A DNA stretch of 64,000 bases from Streptomyces sp. NBC_01689 (lineage in GTDB: Bacteria; Actinomycetota; Actinomycetes; Streptomycetales; Streptomycetaceae), in assembly GCF_036250675.1 (NCBI RefSeq), contig NZ_CP109592.1:3162001-3226000 (forward strand), read 5' to 3'. The notes under the pieces were generated by a model that was not told the DNA's origin, ran no database searches, and worked only from the letters and a program-made list of their open reading frames with translations. Position 1 is the stretch's first letter. Every line of letters starts with the position of its first letter. Shown piece after piece: positions 16,826-24,058 of this stretch. Made by a program: the position numbers and the translations under genes.

Positions 16826-17576
16826 CGCCGCCCGGCGTCGGACTCCCGTCCCCGGTCGCCTCCGGGGTCGGTGAGCCGGCGCCGGAACTCGGCGTCGGCG
16901 TGGGACTCGCCGCCCCGCCCTCACCGTTCGTCGCAGCGGAGCCGTCATCCGCGCCGGACGTCGACGGCTGCCGGGACGCGCCGGTGGAGGGGGTCGGCCC
17001 CGAAGTGCCGGACTCCGTCGTGGAGGCCGGGCCCCTGTCGGGTGAACCGCCGCCGGAGCCGCCGGACTTGAAGGCGTCACCGACCGTGGTGCTCCTCCCG
17101 TCCCCGCTGAAGCTCCGCCCGGCGACCAGTTCGTACGTGGTGACGCCGGCCATGGTGACGCCGAACACGAGCGCCGCGGCGACCAGCGGCCGCTTCCAGC
17201 TCCTGACCCGGGCGCGGTAGACCGTCCCCTCGCCGAACTCCCCGGCCGGGGAGGGGACGAACCGCCCCGGCGCGGACGGGACGGACTCCCCCGGCGTCTG
17301 CCGGGCGGCCGGCTTCGCCTGGACGGTCACGTCCCGCAGCTGCTCACCGGTGCGCTTGAAGAAGTGCTGGAAGACGGTGCCGCCGCAGGTGGCGACGACG
17401 CTGACCAGGCCCGCGCCCAGGATCGTCCCGTAGACACCGAAGTAGGAGGCGAGCTTCGCGGCCACCACGGCGGCCACCGCACTGCCCGCCACTTGCGGAA
17501 GGCTCAGCTCCAGCCGCTTCCTCCCGGCTCCCGCCGCTGCGTTCGGATCTTCCTCCGCACCCGGTATTCCACGCAT
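16749..17576 (-). CDS. hypothetical membrane protein with long Ser/Pro/Thr tail
   Basis: A 275-residue protein starting at ATG 17576 with AGGAAAG upstream. A hydrophobic segment at about 32-70 (GSAVAAVVAAKLASYFGVY to AGLVSVVATCG), a soluble stretch, a second membrane segment at about 128-150 (PLVAAALVFGVTMAGVTTY), then about 125 residues of Gly/Ser/Thr/Pro-rich disordered tail, probably outside the cell. No catalytic motif. Its 3' end overlaps the 3' end of the convergent lactone oxidase gene by 77 bases. The part within the overlap encodes only low-complexity residues, so the true stop is well supported but the tail is free to vary. Confidence 0.75.
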   Translation of the reverse strand: MRGIPGAEEDPNAAAGAGRKRLELSLPQVAGSAVAAVVAAKLASYFGVYGTILGAGLVSVVATCGGTVFQHFFKRTGEQLRDVTVQAKPAARQTPGESVPSAPGRFVPSPAGEFGEGTVYRARVRSWKRPLVAAALVFGVTMAGVTTYELVAGRSFSGDGRSTTVGDAFKSGGSGGGSPDRGPASTTESGTSGPTPSTGASRQPSTSGADDGSAATNGEGGAASPTPTPSSGAGSPTPEATGDGSPTPGGATSPAPGADSRSRSADPGRGGPATP

Positions 17577-18047
17577 ACCCGGATCTTTCCTGCCTTTCTC
17601 GTGCTTGGGCGACCTACTGCACCAGAAAGGACGGCCGAACGGAACCTTTAGTTCCGTTTCTGCCGGATACGTGAACTACGCCACGTTTCATGGTCACGAA
17701 AACCGCACATCGGGCAGCCAACTACCACCCCCCGCTAGAAGTTGGGCGGCGTGCCGATCCACGCACATGGCCCGAATGGAGTACTGTTGCGAGCCCTGGG
17801 TCCGGACTCCCGCCAGGGTGTCCGGGGCCTGACAGGACCGCCGGGAGGGGGCTCGTTGCACAGGGTGATGGAGTTCGTCACTTAGCGTTGCGAATAGGTA
17901 ACCGTGCCATAACGGCGAGCCCGGGCCCGTGCCCGACACGCCGGGCAACTCGGCAAGGTTGTGGCAGGCTGCACCCGGGCAGGCCACACTCGACTAGCGG
18001 AAGCAGCGACGCACGTGACGTCGGCAGGCACCACCCGGGAGGTCCCC
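17577..18047. promoter_or_regulatory. divergent intergenic region upstream of sepH
   Basis: 471 bases between the membrane protein gene (minus) and sepH (plus). It contains a hairpin/operator-like repeat AACGGAAC (17638-17645), loop CTTTA, GTTCCGTT (17651-17658), 62 bases before the membrane protein start. The remainder has lower GC around 17640-17900 and should hold both promoters. No gene seen; short frames here have no coding character. Confidence 0.5.
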
Positions 18048-19097
18048 ATGCCGGAACTGCGTGTCGTGGCCGTCTCTAACGACGGCACACGGCTGGTGCT
18101 GAAGGCTGCGGACAGCACGGAGTACACGCTTCCGATCGACGAGCGGCTGCGCGCCGCCGTCCGCGGCGACCGTCCCCGCCTCGGCCAGATCGAGATCGAG
18201 GTGGAGAGCCATCTCCGCCCCCGGGACATCCAGGCGCGTATACGAGCGGGTGCCTCCGCGGAGGAAGTCGCCCAGCTCGCGGGGATCCCCGTCGACCGGG
18301 TGCGCCGCTTCGAGGGCCCCGTGCTCGCCGAGCGGGCCTTCATGGCCGAGCGTGCCCGCAAGACTCCCGTCCGCCGCCCCGGCGAGAACGCCGGACCCCA
18401 GCTCGGTGAGGCCGTCCAGGAACGGCTGCTGATCCGGGGCGCCGAGAAGGACACCGTCCAGTGGGACTCGTGGCGCCGCGACGACGGCACCTGGGAAGTC
18501 CTGCTGGTCTACCTGGTCGCGGGCGAACCGCACTCGGCGAGCTGGACGTACGACCCGCCCCGGCGGCTCGTCCAGGCCGTCGACGACGAGGCGCGTTCGC
18601 TGATCGGCGAGTCCGACGACCTCGCGGCGCCCGAGCCGAGCTTCCCGTTCGTGCCGCGCATCGCACGGCTGCCCCGGGACCGTCCGCTCGACCGCGCGCT
18701 GGACCGGCAGATGGAGCGGCCGAGCCTGCCGCCCGCCGAGCAGGCCGAGGAGAGCGCGGGCGACCGCGACTCGCTCACCAGCCTTCTGGAGGCGGTGCCC
18801 AGCTTCCGGGGCGACATGGTGGTGCCGGAGCGGCCCTCCACCACCGAACTGCCGCCCGTGGAGGAACCCGCGCCGGAACCCGAGGCCGAGGAGCCCCCGG
18901 CTCCGGCCGCCTCGGCCGGAGCCGGCTCCGCCTACGCGGACGTCCTGATGCCCCGCTCGGTCGGCAGCCACCGCGACCGCCTGGTCGGCGCGACCGACCG
19001 GCAGGCCGAGGCCGATGGTGTCCGCCCCGGCCGCAGAGCGGCGGTACCGAGCTGGGACGAGATCGTCTTCGGCACCCGGCGCAAGAAGCAGGACTGA
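18048..19097 (+). CDS. sepH: SepH cell-division protein (DUF3071)
   Basis: SepH binds FtsZ and stimulates Z-ring assembly in actinobacteria (established for Streptomyces and Mycobacterium). The 349 residues start at ATG 18048 with GGGAGG upstream. The N-terminal DUF3071 domain (about 1-180) includes a helix-turn-helix-like segment ASAEEVAQLAGIPVDRVRRF at 69-88, needed in the family for FtsZ interaction rather than DNA binding. A long disordered, acidic/Pro-rich middle follows (about 215-310) and the conserved end VPSWDEIVFGTRRKKQD. It acts in the cytoplasm at septation sites. Single gene, ended by the hairpin at 19190. Confidence 0.95.
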   Translation: MPELRVVAVSNDGTRLVLKAADSTEYTLPIDERLRAAVRGDRPRLGQIEIEVESHLRPRDIQARIRAGASAEEVAQLAGIPVDRVRRFEGPVLAERAFMAERARKTPVRRPGENAGPQLGEAVQERLLIRGAEKDTVQWDSWRRDDGTWEVLLVYLVAGEPHSASWTYDPPRRLVQAVDDEARSLIGESDDLAAPEPSFPFVPRIARLPRDRPLDRALDRQMERPSLPPAEQAEESAGDRDSLTSLLEAVPSFRGDMVVPERPSTTELPPVEEPAPEPEAEEPPAPAASAGAGSAYADVLMPRSVGSHRDRLVGATDRQAEADGVRPGRRAAVPSWDEIVFGTRRKKQD

Positions 19098-19189
19098 GGG
19101 AAGCGGCCGGCTCGAAGCGGCGCGACGGACGTCCGGACGCGGCCGGAACGCGGCCACCGGCCACCCGGCCGGTCACTCGTACGAGCGAT

Positions 19190-19218
19190 GGGGCCCGCAC
19201 CGGACCGGTGCGGGCCCC
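19190..19218. terminator. hairpin terminator between sepH and rhodanese gene
   Basis: GGGGCCCGCACC (19190-19201) and its complement at 19207-19218, 12 bp with a five-base loop, between two convergent genes; can act in both directions. Confidence 0.85.
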
Positions 19219-19225
19219 GTCGCCG

Positions 19226-20077
19226 TCACTGCGGGTCGGGCCCCACCGCGACCGGGCGGCTCCCGTCCCGGGACCACTCCGACCAGGAACCCACGTACAG
19301 CGCGGCCGGAATGCCCGCGACGGCGAGCGCCAGCACCTGATGGGCCGCCGAGACACCCGAGCCGCAGTAGACGCCGACCTCCGAAGTGTCCGTCACGCCC
19401 AGGGACTTGAAGCGGTCGGCCAGCTCGGCGGCGGGCCGGAACTCCCCGCTCTCCGTGACGTTCTCCGTGGTCGGCGCGGACACCGCGCCCGGGATGTGAC
19501 CGCCGACGGGGTCGATCGGCTCGACCTCGCCCCGGTAGCGCTCACCCGCCCTCGCGTCGAGCAGCAGCCCCGTACGGGCGAGTGCGGCGGCTCCGTCCGC
19601 GTCGAGCAGCGAACGGGCTCCCGGCGCCGGGACGAAGCTTCCGGCCGCGGGCGAGGGGACCTCGGTGGACAACGGCCCGCTCCACGCGGCCAGTCCGCCG
19701 TCCAGCACCCGCACCGAGGGGTGCCCCGTCCAGCCCAGCAGCCACCAGGCACGCGCCGCCGCCCACCCGGCACCGCCGTCGTACACGACGACATCGCGGT
19801 CGTCCGACACGCCGGCGGCCCGCATCGCCGCGCCGAAGACCTCGGGATCGGGCAACGGATGACGGCCCGCGTCACCCGCCTTTCCGGCCAATTCGGTGTC
19901 CAGATCGATGAAGACCGCACCGGGGATGTGGCCCGCCTCGTAGGCGGCCCGGCCGTCGAAGGGCGCGGCGCCGTTCGCCGTGGCCGGCGTGAGCTGCCAG
20001 CGGATGTCCAGCACGACCGGCGGGTTCGGTCCCGCGAGATCGCTCGCGAGTTCGGGGGCGGAGATGATGGCGTTCAT
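19226..20077 (-). CDS. thiosulfate/3-mercaptopyruvate sulfurtransferase (tandem rhodanese)
   Basis: Transfers sulfane sulfur to an acceptor; 283 residues from ATG 20077 (MNAIISAPEL), preferred to the ATG nine bases upstream because GAGGATGG then lies at proper spacing. Two rhodanese domains: the inactive N-terminal one (about 1-135; WQLT, AAYEAGHIPGAVFIDLD) and the catalytic C-terminal one (about 150-283; HIPGAVSAPTTENV) with the persulfide Cys at 238 in VGVYCGSGVSA. The CGSGV loop is seen in both thiosulfate and mercaptopyruvate enzymes, so the donor is unresolved. Confidence 0.93.
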   Translation of the reverse strand: MNAIISAPELASDLAGPNPPVVLDIRWQLTPATANGAAPFDGRAAYEAGHIPGAVFIDLDTELAGKAGDAGRHPLPDPEVFGAAMRAAGVSDDRDVVVYDGGAGWAAARAWWLLGWTGHPSVRVLDGGLAAWSGPLSTEVPSPAAGSFVPAPGARSLLDADGAAALARTGLLLDARAGERYRGEVEPIDPVGGHIPGAVSAPTTENVTESGEFRPAAELADRFKSLGVTDTSEVGVYCGSGVSAAHQVLALAVAGIPAALYVGSWSEWSRDGSRPVAVGPDPQ

Positions 20078-20401
20078 GGCCACCATCCTCGCGCACGGGG
20101 TGGCCCCGGCGTCCAGCTCCGGCTACTCTGCTCGGCCGGACACCTCCGATCACGAGGCGTACGGGATCGGGCACGTGCTGTACAGCTGATGGACACCCTC
20201 CGGCAATGGTGCGGAAACGGACGGGAAACGGCACATCGGGCATCCTCCGGCAGTGGACCGCGACATGACGGTGCGGCCAGGGCGCGCTGGGTGACGGGTA
20301 GTGCGAGCATCGACACGGGGCGTGTACGCGGGCGGCTGCGGTACGCGTGTTGGTAGGCGGAAGGTGAACGGCCACCGCGAGGGGCCGAGAAGAGAGTGAC
20401 G
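20078..20401. promoter_or_regulatory. divergent intergenic region with short direct repeats
   Basis: 324 bases between the divergent rhodanese and VOC genes. Contains direct repeats CACCCTCCGGCAATGG (20194-20209) and CATCCTCCGGCAGTGG (20241-20256), 14 of 16 identical and 47 bases apart, and a palindrome GCTGTACAGC (20177-20186). These could be operators. No gene seen. Confidence 0.5.
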
Positions 20402-21217
20402 ATGACCGAGGCACGGGGGCCGGCCGGCCTGAACGGCACAACGCACACTCGGCACGCGCCCGGCGTTCCCTGCTGGGTGAGCCTGATGGTGCACGCAATG
20501 GACACGACCCAGGAGTTCTACGGAGAGCTGTTCGGCTGGGAGTTCGAACCCGGCCCGCAGCAGCTCCCGCGGCAGCTCGGCCCCTCCGCCCGGGCGCTGC
20601 TGGACGGTCACGAGGTGGCGGGCATCGGACAGATGCCGCCCGACCAGCATCTCTCGATCGCCTGGACACCGTACTTCGCCTCGGACGACGTGAACCAGAC
20701 CGCCGAATCGGTACGGCACTGCGGCGGAACCGTAGGGGTGGGCCCGCTGGACGCGGGCGACGCCGGGCGGCTGGCGATCGGTCTCGACCCGACCGGCGCG
20801 GTCTTCGGGATCTGGCAGGCGGCGGCCCATGTGGGCACCGGCATCATCGGGGTGCACGGCACGCCTGCCTGGATCGAGTTGGTGACCCGCGACACCGAGA
20901 GTGTCGTCAAGTTCTACCAGGGGGTCTTCGGGCACGAACTGGAACCCGTCGTCTCGGCCGACTTCGACTACGTGACCCTCCAGTCGGACGGCCGCGCGGT
21001 CGCGGGCATCCACGGCGTCGGCCACGGCCTGCCCCGTGACCGCGGCCCGCACTGGCTGACCTACTTCGAGGTCAGGGACGTCGACGCCGCCACCGCCCAG
21101 GTCACCGAGCTCGGCGGGCACGTCCTCCGGGCCGCCCACGACTCGGCCTACGGACGGGTGGCCACGGTGGCCGATCCGGAGGGCGCGGTGTTCTCGCTCA
21201 TCCACACCGACCGCTGA
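20402..21217 (+). CDS. tandem VOC (glyoxalase-fold) protein, Cfp30B-like
   Basis: A 271-residue protein of two vicinal-oxygen-chelate domains, as in mycobacterial Cfp30B and Streptomyces paralogues annotated hydroxylase. Domain 1 (about 20-135): CWVSLMVHAMDTTQEFYGEL, GWEFEPGP, DPTGAVFGIWQ. Domain 2 (about 145-270): PAWIELVTRDTESVVKFYQ, FGHELEPV, DPEGAVFSLIH. No full set of metal ligands is evident. ATG 20402 chosen; a GTG six bases upstream is possible. It may bind a small hydrophobic ligand or detoxify an aldehyde; neither can be shown here. Confidence 0.9.
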   Translation: MTEARGPAGLNGTTHTRHAPGVPCWVSLMVHAMDTTQEFYGELFGWEFEPGPQQLPRQLGPSARALLDGHEVAGIGQMPPDQHLSIAWTPYFASDDVNQTAESVRHCGGTVGVGPLDAGDAGRLAIGLDPTGAVFGIWQAAAHVGTGIIGVHGTPAWIELVTRDTESVVKFYQGVFGHELEPVVSADFDYVTLQSDGRAVAGIHGVGHGLPRDRGPHWLTYFEVRDVDAATAQVTELGGHVLRAAHDSAYGRVATVADPEGAVFSLIHTDR

Positions 21218-21478
21218 GGGACCCGCCGGAGCGCCCGGCCGGCCGGACGGCGGACCGGGCCCCGGCCGTCGGGCGACCGGGTGCTCCGCCAGGGCCGGCG
21301 CTCGGACGGCCGACCCTCCGGCGGCGGGCAGCGGGCAGCGGGCTGCCGATTCACTCACGCCGGCAGCGTGGACCGATCAGGTCGAGGCACCGAGGCGCCG
21401 CGACGCCTCGCCTCGGAAACGGTCGGACGGGCCCCGTCGCGGGAACGCCGTCGCACGACCGCGCCCACGCGGACGCGC
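21218..21478. other. intergenic, no feature recognised
   Basis: 261 bases between convergent VOC and tdk genes. GC-rich with short inverted stretches, but I found no strong hairpin and no gene. Confidence 0.4.
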
Positions 21479-22126
21479 TCAGGTGGACGCGATCGGGAGC
21501 ACGTCCGGGGAGAGGGCGCCCGCGCGGGCGGTCGCCGCCGTCATCCGGCGGCGGTGGTGGCGACGGCAGAGGACCTCGTAGCCGACGTCCTCCGCCTGGT
21601 TGACGTCACCGACGACCACCTGGGCGCCCTCGACGACCATTTCGCCGCCTATCGTGCGGGCGTTGTGGGTGGCGCGTGCGCCGCACCAGCACAGGGCCTC
21701 GACCTGGAGGACCTCCACCCGGTCGGCCAGCTCCACCAGCCGCTGCGAGCCGGGGAAGAGCTTGGAGCGGAAGTCGGTGGTGATACCGAACGCGAAGACG
21801 TCGATGTCCAGTTCGTCGACCACCCGTGCCAGCTGGTCGATCTGTCCGGGAGCCAGGAACTGGGCCTCGTCGGCGATCACGTAGTCCGCGCGGCCGCCCT
21901 GCGAGAGGTGTTCGACGAGGTAGGAGTACAGGTCCTGGTCGTCGGCGACCTCCACCGCGTCCGTGACCAGGCCCAGGCGCGAGGAGAGCTTGCCCTCGCC
22001 CGCGCGGTCGTCGCGCGTGAAGATCATGCCCTGCAGGCCCCGGGCCGAACGGTTGTGCTCGATCTGCAGAGCCAGCGTCGACTTCCCGCAGTCCATCGTT
22101 CCGGAGAAGAACACCAGCTCGGGCAT
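21479..22126 (-). CDS. tdk: thymidine kinase (type II)
   Basis: Phosphorylates thymidine to dTMP with ATP in nucleoside salvage. 215 residues from ATG 22126 (MPELVFFSG). P-loop GTMDCGKST (about 8-16), Walker B-like DYVIADEAQFL (near 80) with the catalytic Glu, the QIDQLARVVDELDIDVFAFG helix-strand, and the zinc-binding lasso with cysteines in LCWCGARATHNAR and VLCRRHHRRR (C-x-x-C, C-x-x-H). The C-terminal tail is slightly extended. It lies 46 bases after the phosphodiesterase gene, so it is probably in the same transcript. Confidence 0.95.
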   Translation of the reverse strand: MPELVFFSGTMDCGKSTLALQIEHNRSARGLQGMIFTRDDRAGEGKLSSRLGLVTDAVEVADDQDLYSYLVEHLSQGGRADYVIADEAQFLAPGQIDQLARVVDELDIDVFAFGITTDFRSKLFPGSQRLVELADRVEVLQVEALCWCGARATHNARTIGGEMVVEGAQVVVGDVNQAEDVGYEVLCRRHHRRRMTAATARAGALSPDVLPIAST

Positions 22127-22172
22127 GGGGAGTTGAGCACCTTTCGGCAAGGAGGGGCGGACGGGGAGAGGG

Positions 22173-23360
22173 TCAGGAACGTACTTCCAGGAGCGGGACG
22201 TGCTGTTCCGCCGGGGTCATCGAACCGTGGTTGCCGACCATCGCGGACTCCTTCGGCTCCCGCTCGGTCGCGATGATCAGGACGTCGTCCCGGGCCGCCG
22301 CGACGACATCGCCGATGCGGGCGTACACCCGTTCGTCGACCTGGGGTCCGAACCAGCCCGCCGCGATCGCCTCGTCGCGCGAGGCCACCCAGAACTGCTC
22401 GCCGAGGACCTCGCGCCAGCAGGTCAGGACGTCCGCCTCGGCGCCCGGCACCGCGTACACGTGCCGGGCCCGCCCCTCGCCGCCGAGCAGGGCGACCCCG
22501 GCCCGCAGCTCCCAGTCCTCGTCGAAGTCGATGCGGTGCTGGTCGTCGAACGGGATGTCGATCATGCCGTGGTCCGCGGTGACGTACAGCGCGGAGCGGG
22601 GCGGCAGTTGCTCGGCGAGGCGCTGGACCAGCCGGTCCACGTACATCAGCTGGCCGCGCCAGGGGTCCGAGTCGACACCGAACCGGTGGCCCTTGCCGTC
22701 CACCTCGGCGTAGTACGTGTAGACCAGGGAGCGGTCACCGGCCGCGAGCTGCGCGGCCGCGAAGTCCACGCGGTCCTCGCCGGTCAGCCGGCCGTGGAAG
22801 GTGCCGCCGCTCAGCGCGACCTTGGTGAGCGGGGTGTTCTGGAAGGCGGGGGACGAGACCTGGGCGGTGTGCACCCCGGCCCTGTCGGCCAGCTCGAAGA
22901 CCGTGGGGTACGGCTGCCAGGGGCGCGGCGAGGTCCACGGGGTCCAGCGGAGCTGGTTCATCAGCTCGCCGGTCCCGGGATTGCGCACGGTGTACCCGGG
23001 CAGACCGTGCGCGCCGGGCGGCAGGCCCGTGCCCACGGAGGCGAGGGAGGTCGCGGTGGTCGCCGGGTACCCGGCGGTGATCGGCCGGCCGGTGCCGCCC
23101 CGGGACGAAGCGAGGAGCGACGCCATGAAGGGGGCTTCGTCGGGATGCGCCGTCAGCTGCTCCCAGCCGAGTCCGTCGATCAGGAAGACACAGGCGCGGT
23201 CGGCGCCGGTCAGTTCCGGTATGGCGGCGGTCATGCCGGGTACGGACATGCCCGCGGCGAGCGTGGGCAGCAGATCCGCGAGCGAGCCCGTGCCGTACTC
23301 GGGGACGGGCGCGGAGCCGACGGCCAGGGGTTCCGGGTGATCCCAGGTGGAGAGGGCCAT
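22173..23360 (-). CDS. nucleotide pyrophosphatase/phosphodiesterase-like (alkaline phosphatase superfamily)
   Basis: A 395-residue metalloenzyme of the type I phosphodiesterase/nucleotide pyrophosphatase family. Metal and nucleophile motifs: CVFLIDGLGWEQL (near 57, Asp), GYPATTATSLASVGTGLPPG (near 97, Thr nucleophile), EVDGKGHRFG (near 220), VTADHGMID (near 258, Asp-His) and GNHGSMTP (near 378, His). No signal peptide, so probably cytoplasmic. The start codon overlaps the stop of DUF5998 by one base (TGATG), so they are coupled. The physiological phosphoester is unknown. Confidence 0.9.
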   Translation of the reverse strand: MALSTWDHPEPLAVGSAPVPEYGTGSLADLLPTLAAGMSVPGMTAAIPELTGADRACVFLIDGLGWEQLTAHPDEAPFMASLLASSRGGTGRPITAGYPATTATSLASVGTGLPPGAHGLPGYTVRNPGTGELMNQLRWTPWTSPRPWQPYPTVFELADRAGVHTAQVSSPAFQNTPLTKVALSGGTFHGRLTGEDRVDFAAAQLAAGDRSLVYTYYAEVDGKGHRFGVDSDPWRGQLMYVDRLVQRLAEQLPPRSALYVTADHGMIDIPFDDQHRIDFDEDWELRAGVALLGGEGRARHVYAVPGAEADVLTCWREVLGEQFWVASRDEAIAAGWFGPQVDERVYARIGDVVAAARDDVLIIATEREPKESAMVGNHGSMTPAEQHVPLLEVRS

Positions 23361-23947
23361 CAGCGGGTGGGGTCCGCGGTCGCCTCGGAGAGGGACTGCG
23401 CGAAGGCGAGGGCCTGGCGGACGGTCTCCGGGCCGTCCCCCGCCTCGCTGACGCGCAGGCTCAGGTCGTCGGCCGTCGAGTTGCCGGTGTAGCCGTGGTC
23501 CGCCTCGCAGTTGGGGTCGCCGCAGGCCGCGGGCTCCAGGTCGATACGGGCGACCGCGCCCCAGCCGATGGTCAGCACGACCTCGCGGGGCAGCGTGCCC
23601 GGCGCGTACGACTCGGGGTTGGCGACGACCCGGCTGACCACGACGGACGAGATCCGGCCGAGCTTCACGGACTCCGTGGACGTGGTGGCGTAGGGCGTGG
23701 GGGAGGTCGTGTCCGCGTTCTGCTCGTCGGTGTGGCTGACGATGAAGCGGTTGCCGGTCAGGACGAGCACGGTGACGTGCCGGCGCACCTCGTTGGCGTC
23801 GAACGTCGTCTCCTGGTGGACCAGGTACGACCGGATGGCCTCGCCGCCGATCGCGGCCTCCACCGCCTCGGCCACGAGGGCCGGGTAGTAGCCGCTGCGC
23901 TCGATCGCCGCTCGCAGCCCCTGGGTCGTCGTACTGGTCTTGGCCAT
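23360..23947 (-). CDS. DUF5998 protein
   Basis: A 195-residue conserved actinobacterial protein of unknown function. ATG 23947 (MAKTSTTTQ) chosen because AGGA lies eight bases upstream; an ATG at 23956 overlaps that site. Predicted alpha/beta with EVRRHVTVLVLTGNRFIVSHTDEQ (near 55-75), a loop of Thr/Ser, and a Cys-containing ACGDPNCEADHGYTG (near 150) that could bind a metal (C-x4-C-x3-H). First gene of a coupled operon with the phosphodiesterase and tdk. Confidence 0.85.
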   Translation of the reverse strand: MAKTSTTTQGLRAAIERSGYYPALVAEAVEAAIGGEAIRSYLVHQETTFDANEVRRHVTVLVLTGNRFIVSHTDEQNADTTSPTPYATTSTESVKLGRISSVVVSRVVANPESYAPGTLPREVVLTIGWGAVARIDLEPAACGDPNCEADHGYTGNSTADDLSLRVSEAGDGPETVRQALAFAQSLSEATADPTR

Positions 23948-24058
23948 GACGTCCATCCTACGGGGGCCCACTGACTGCGAGGCACCGCTCGTGGGTCTCT
24001 GTCGTGGACGGATCGGAACCGGACCCGGGACGGCGCCGGTGGGGCACCGCGCCGCCGG

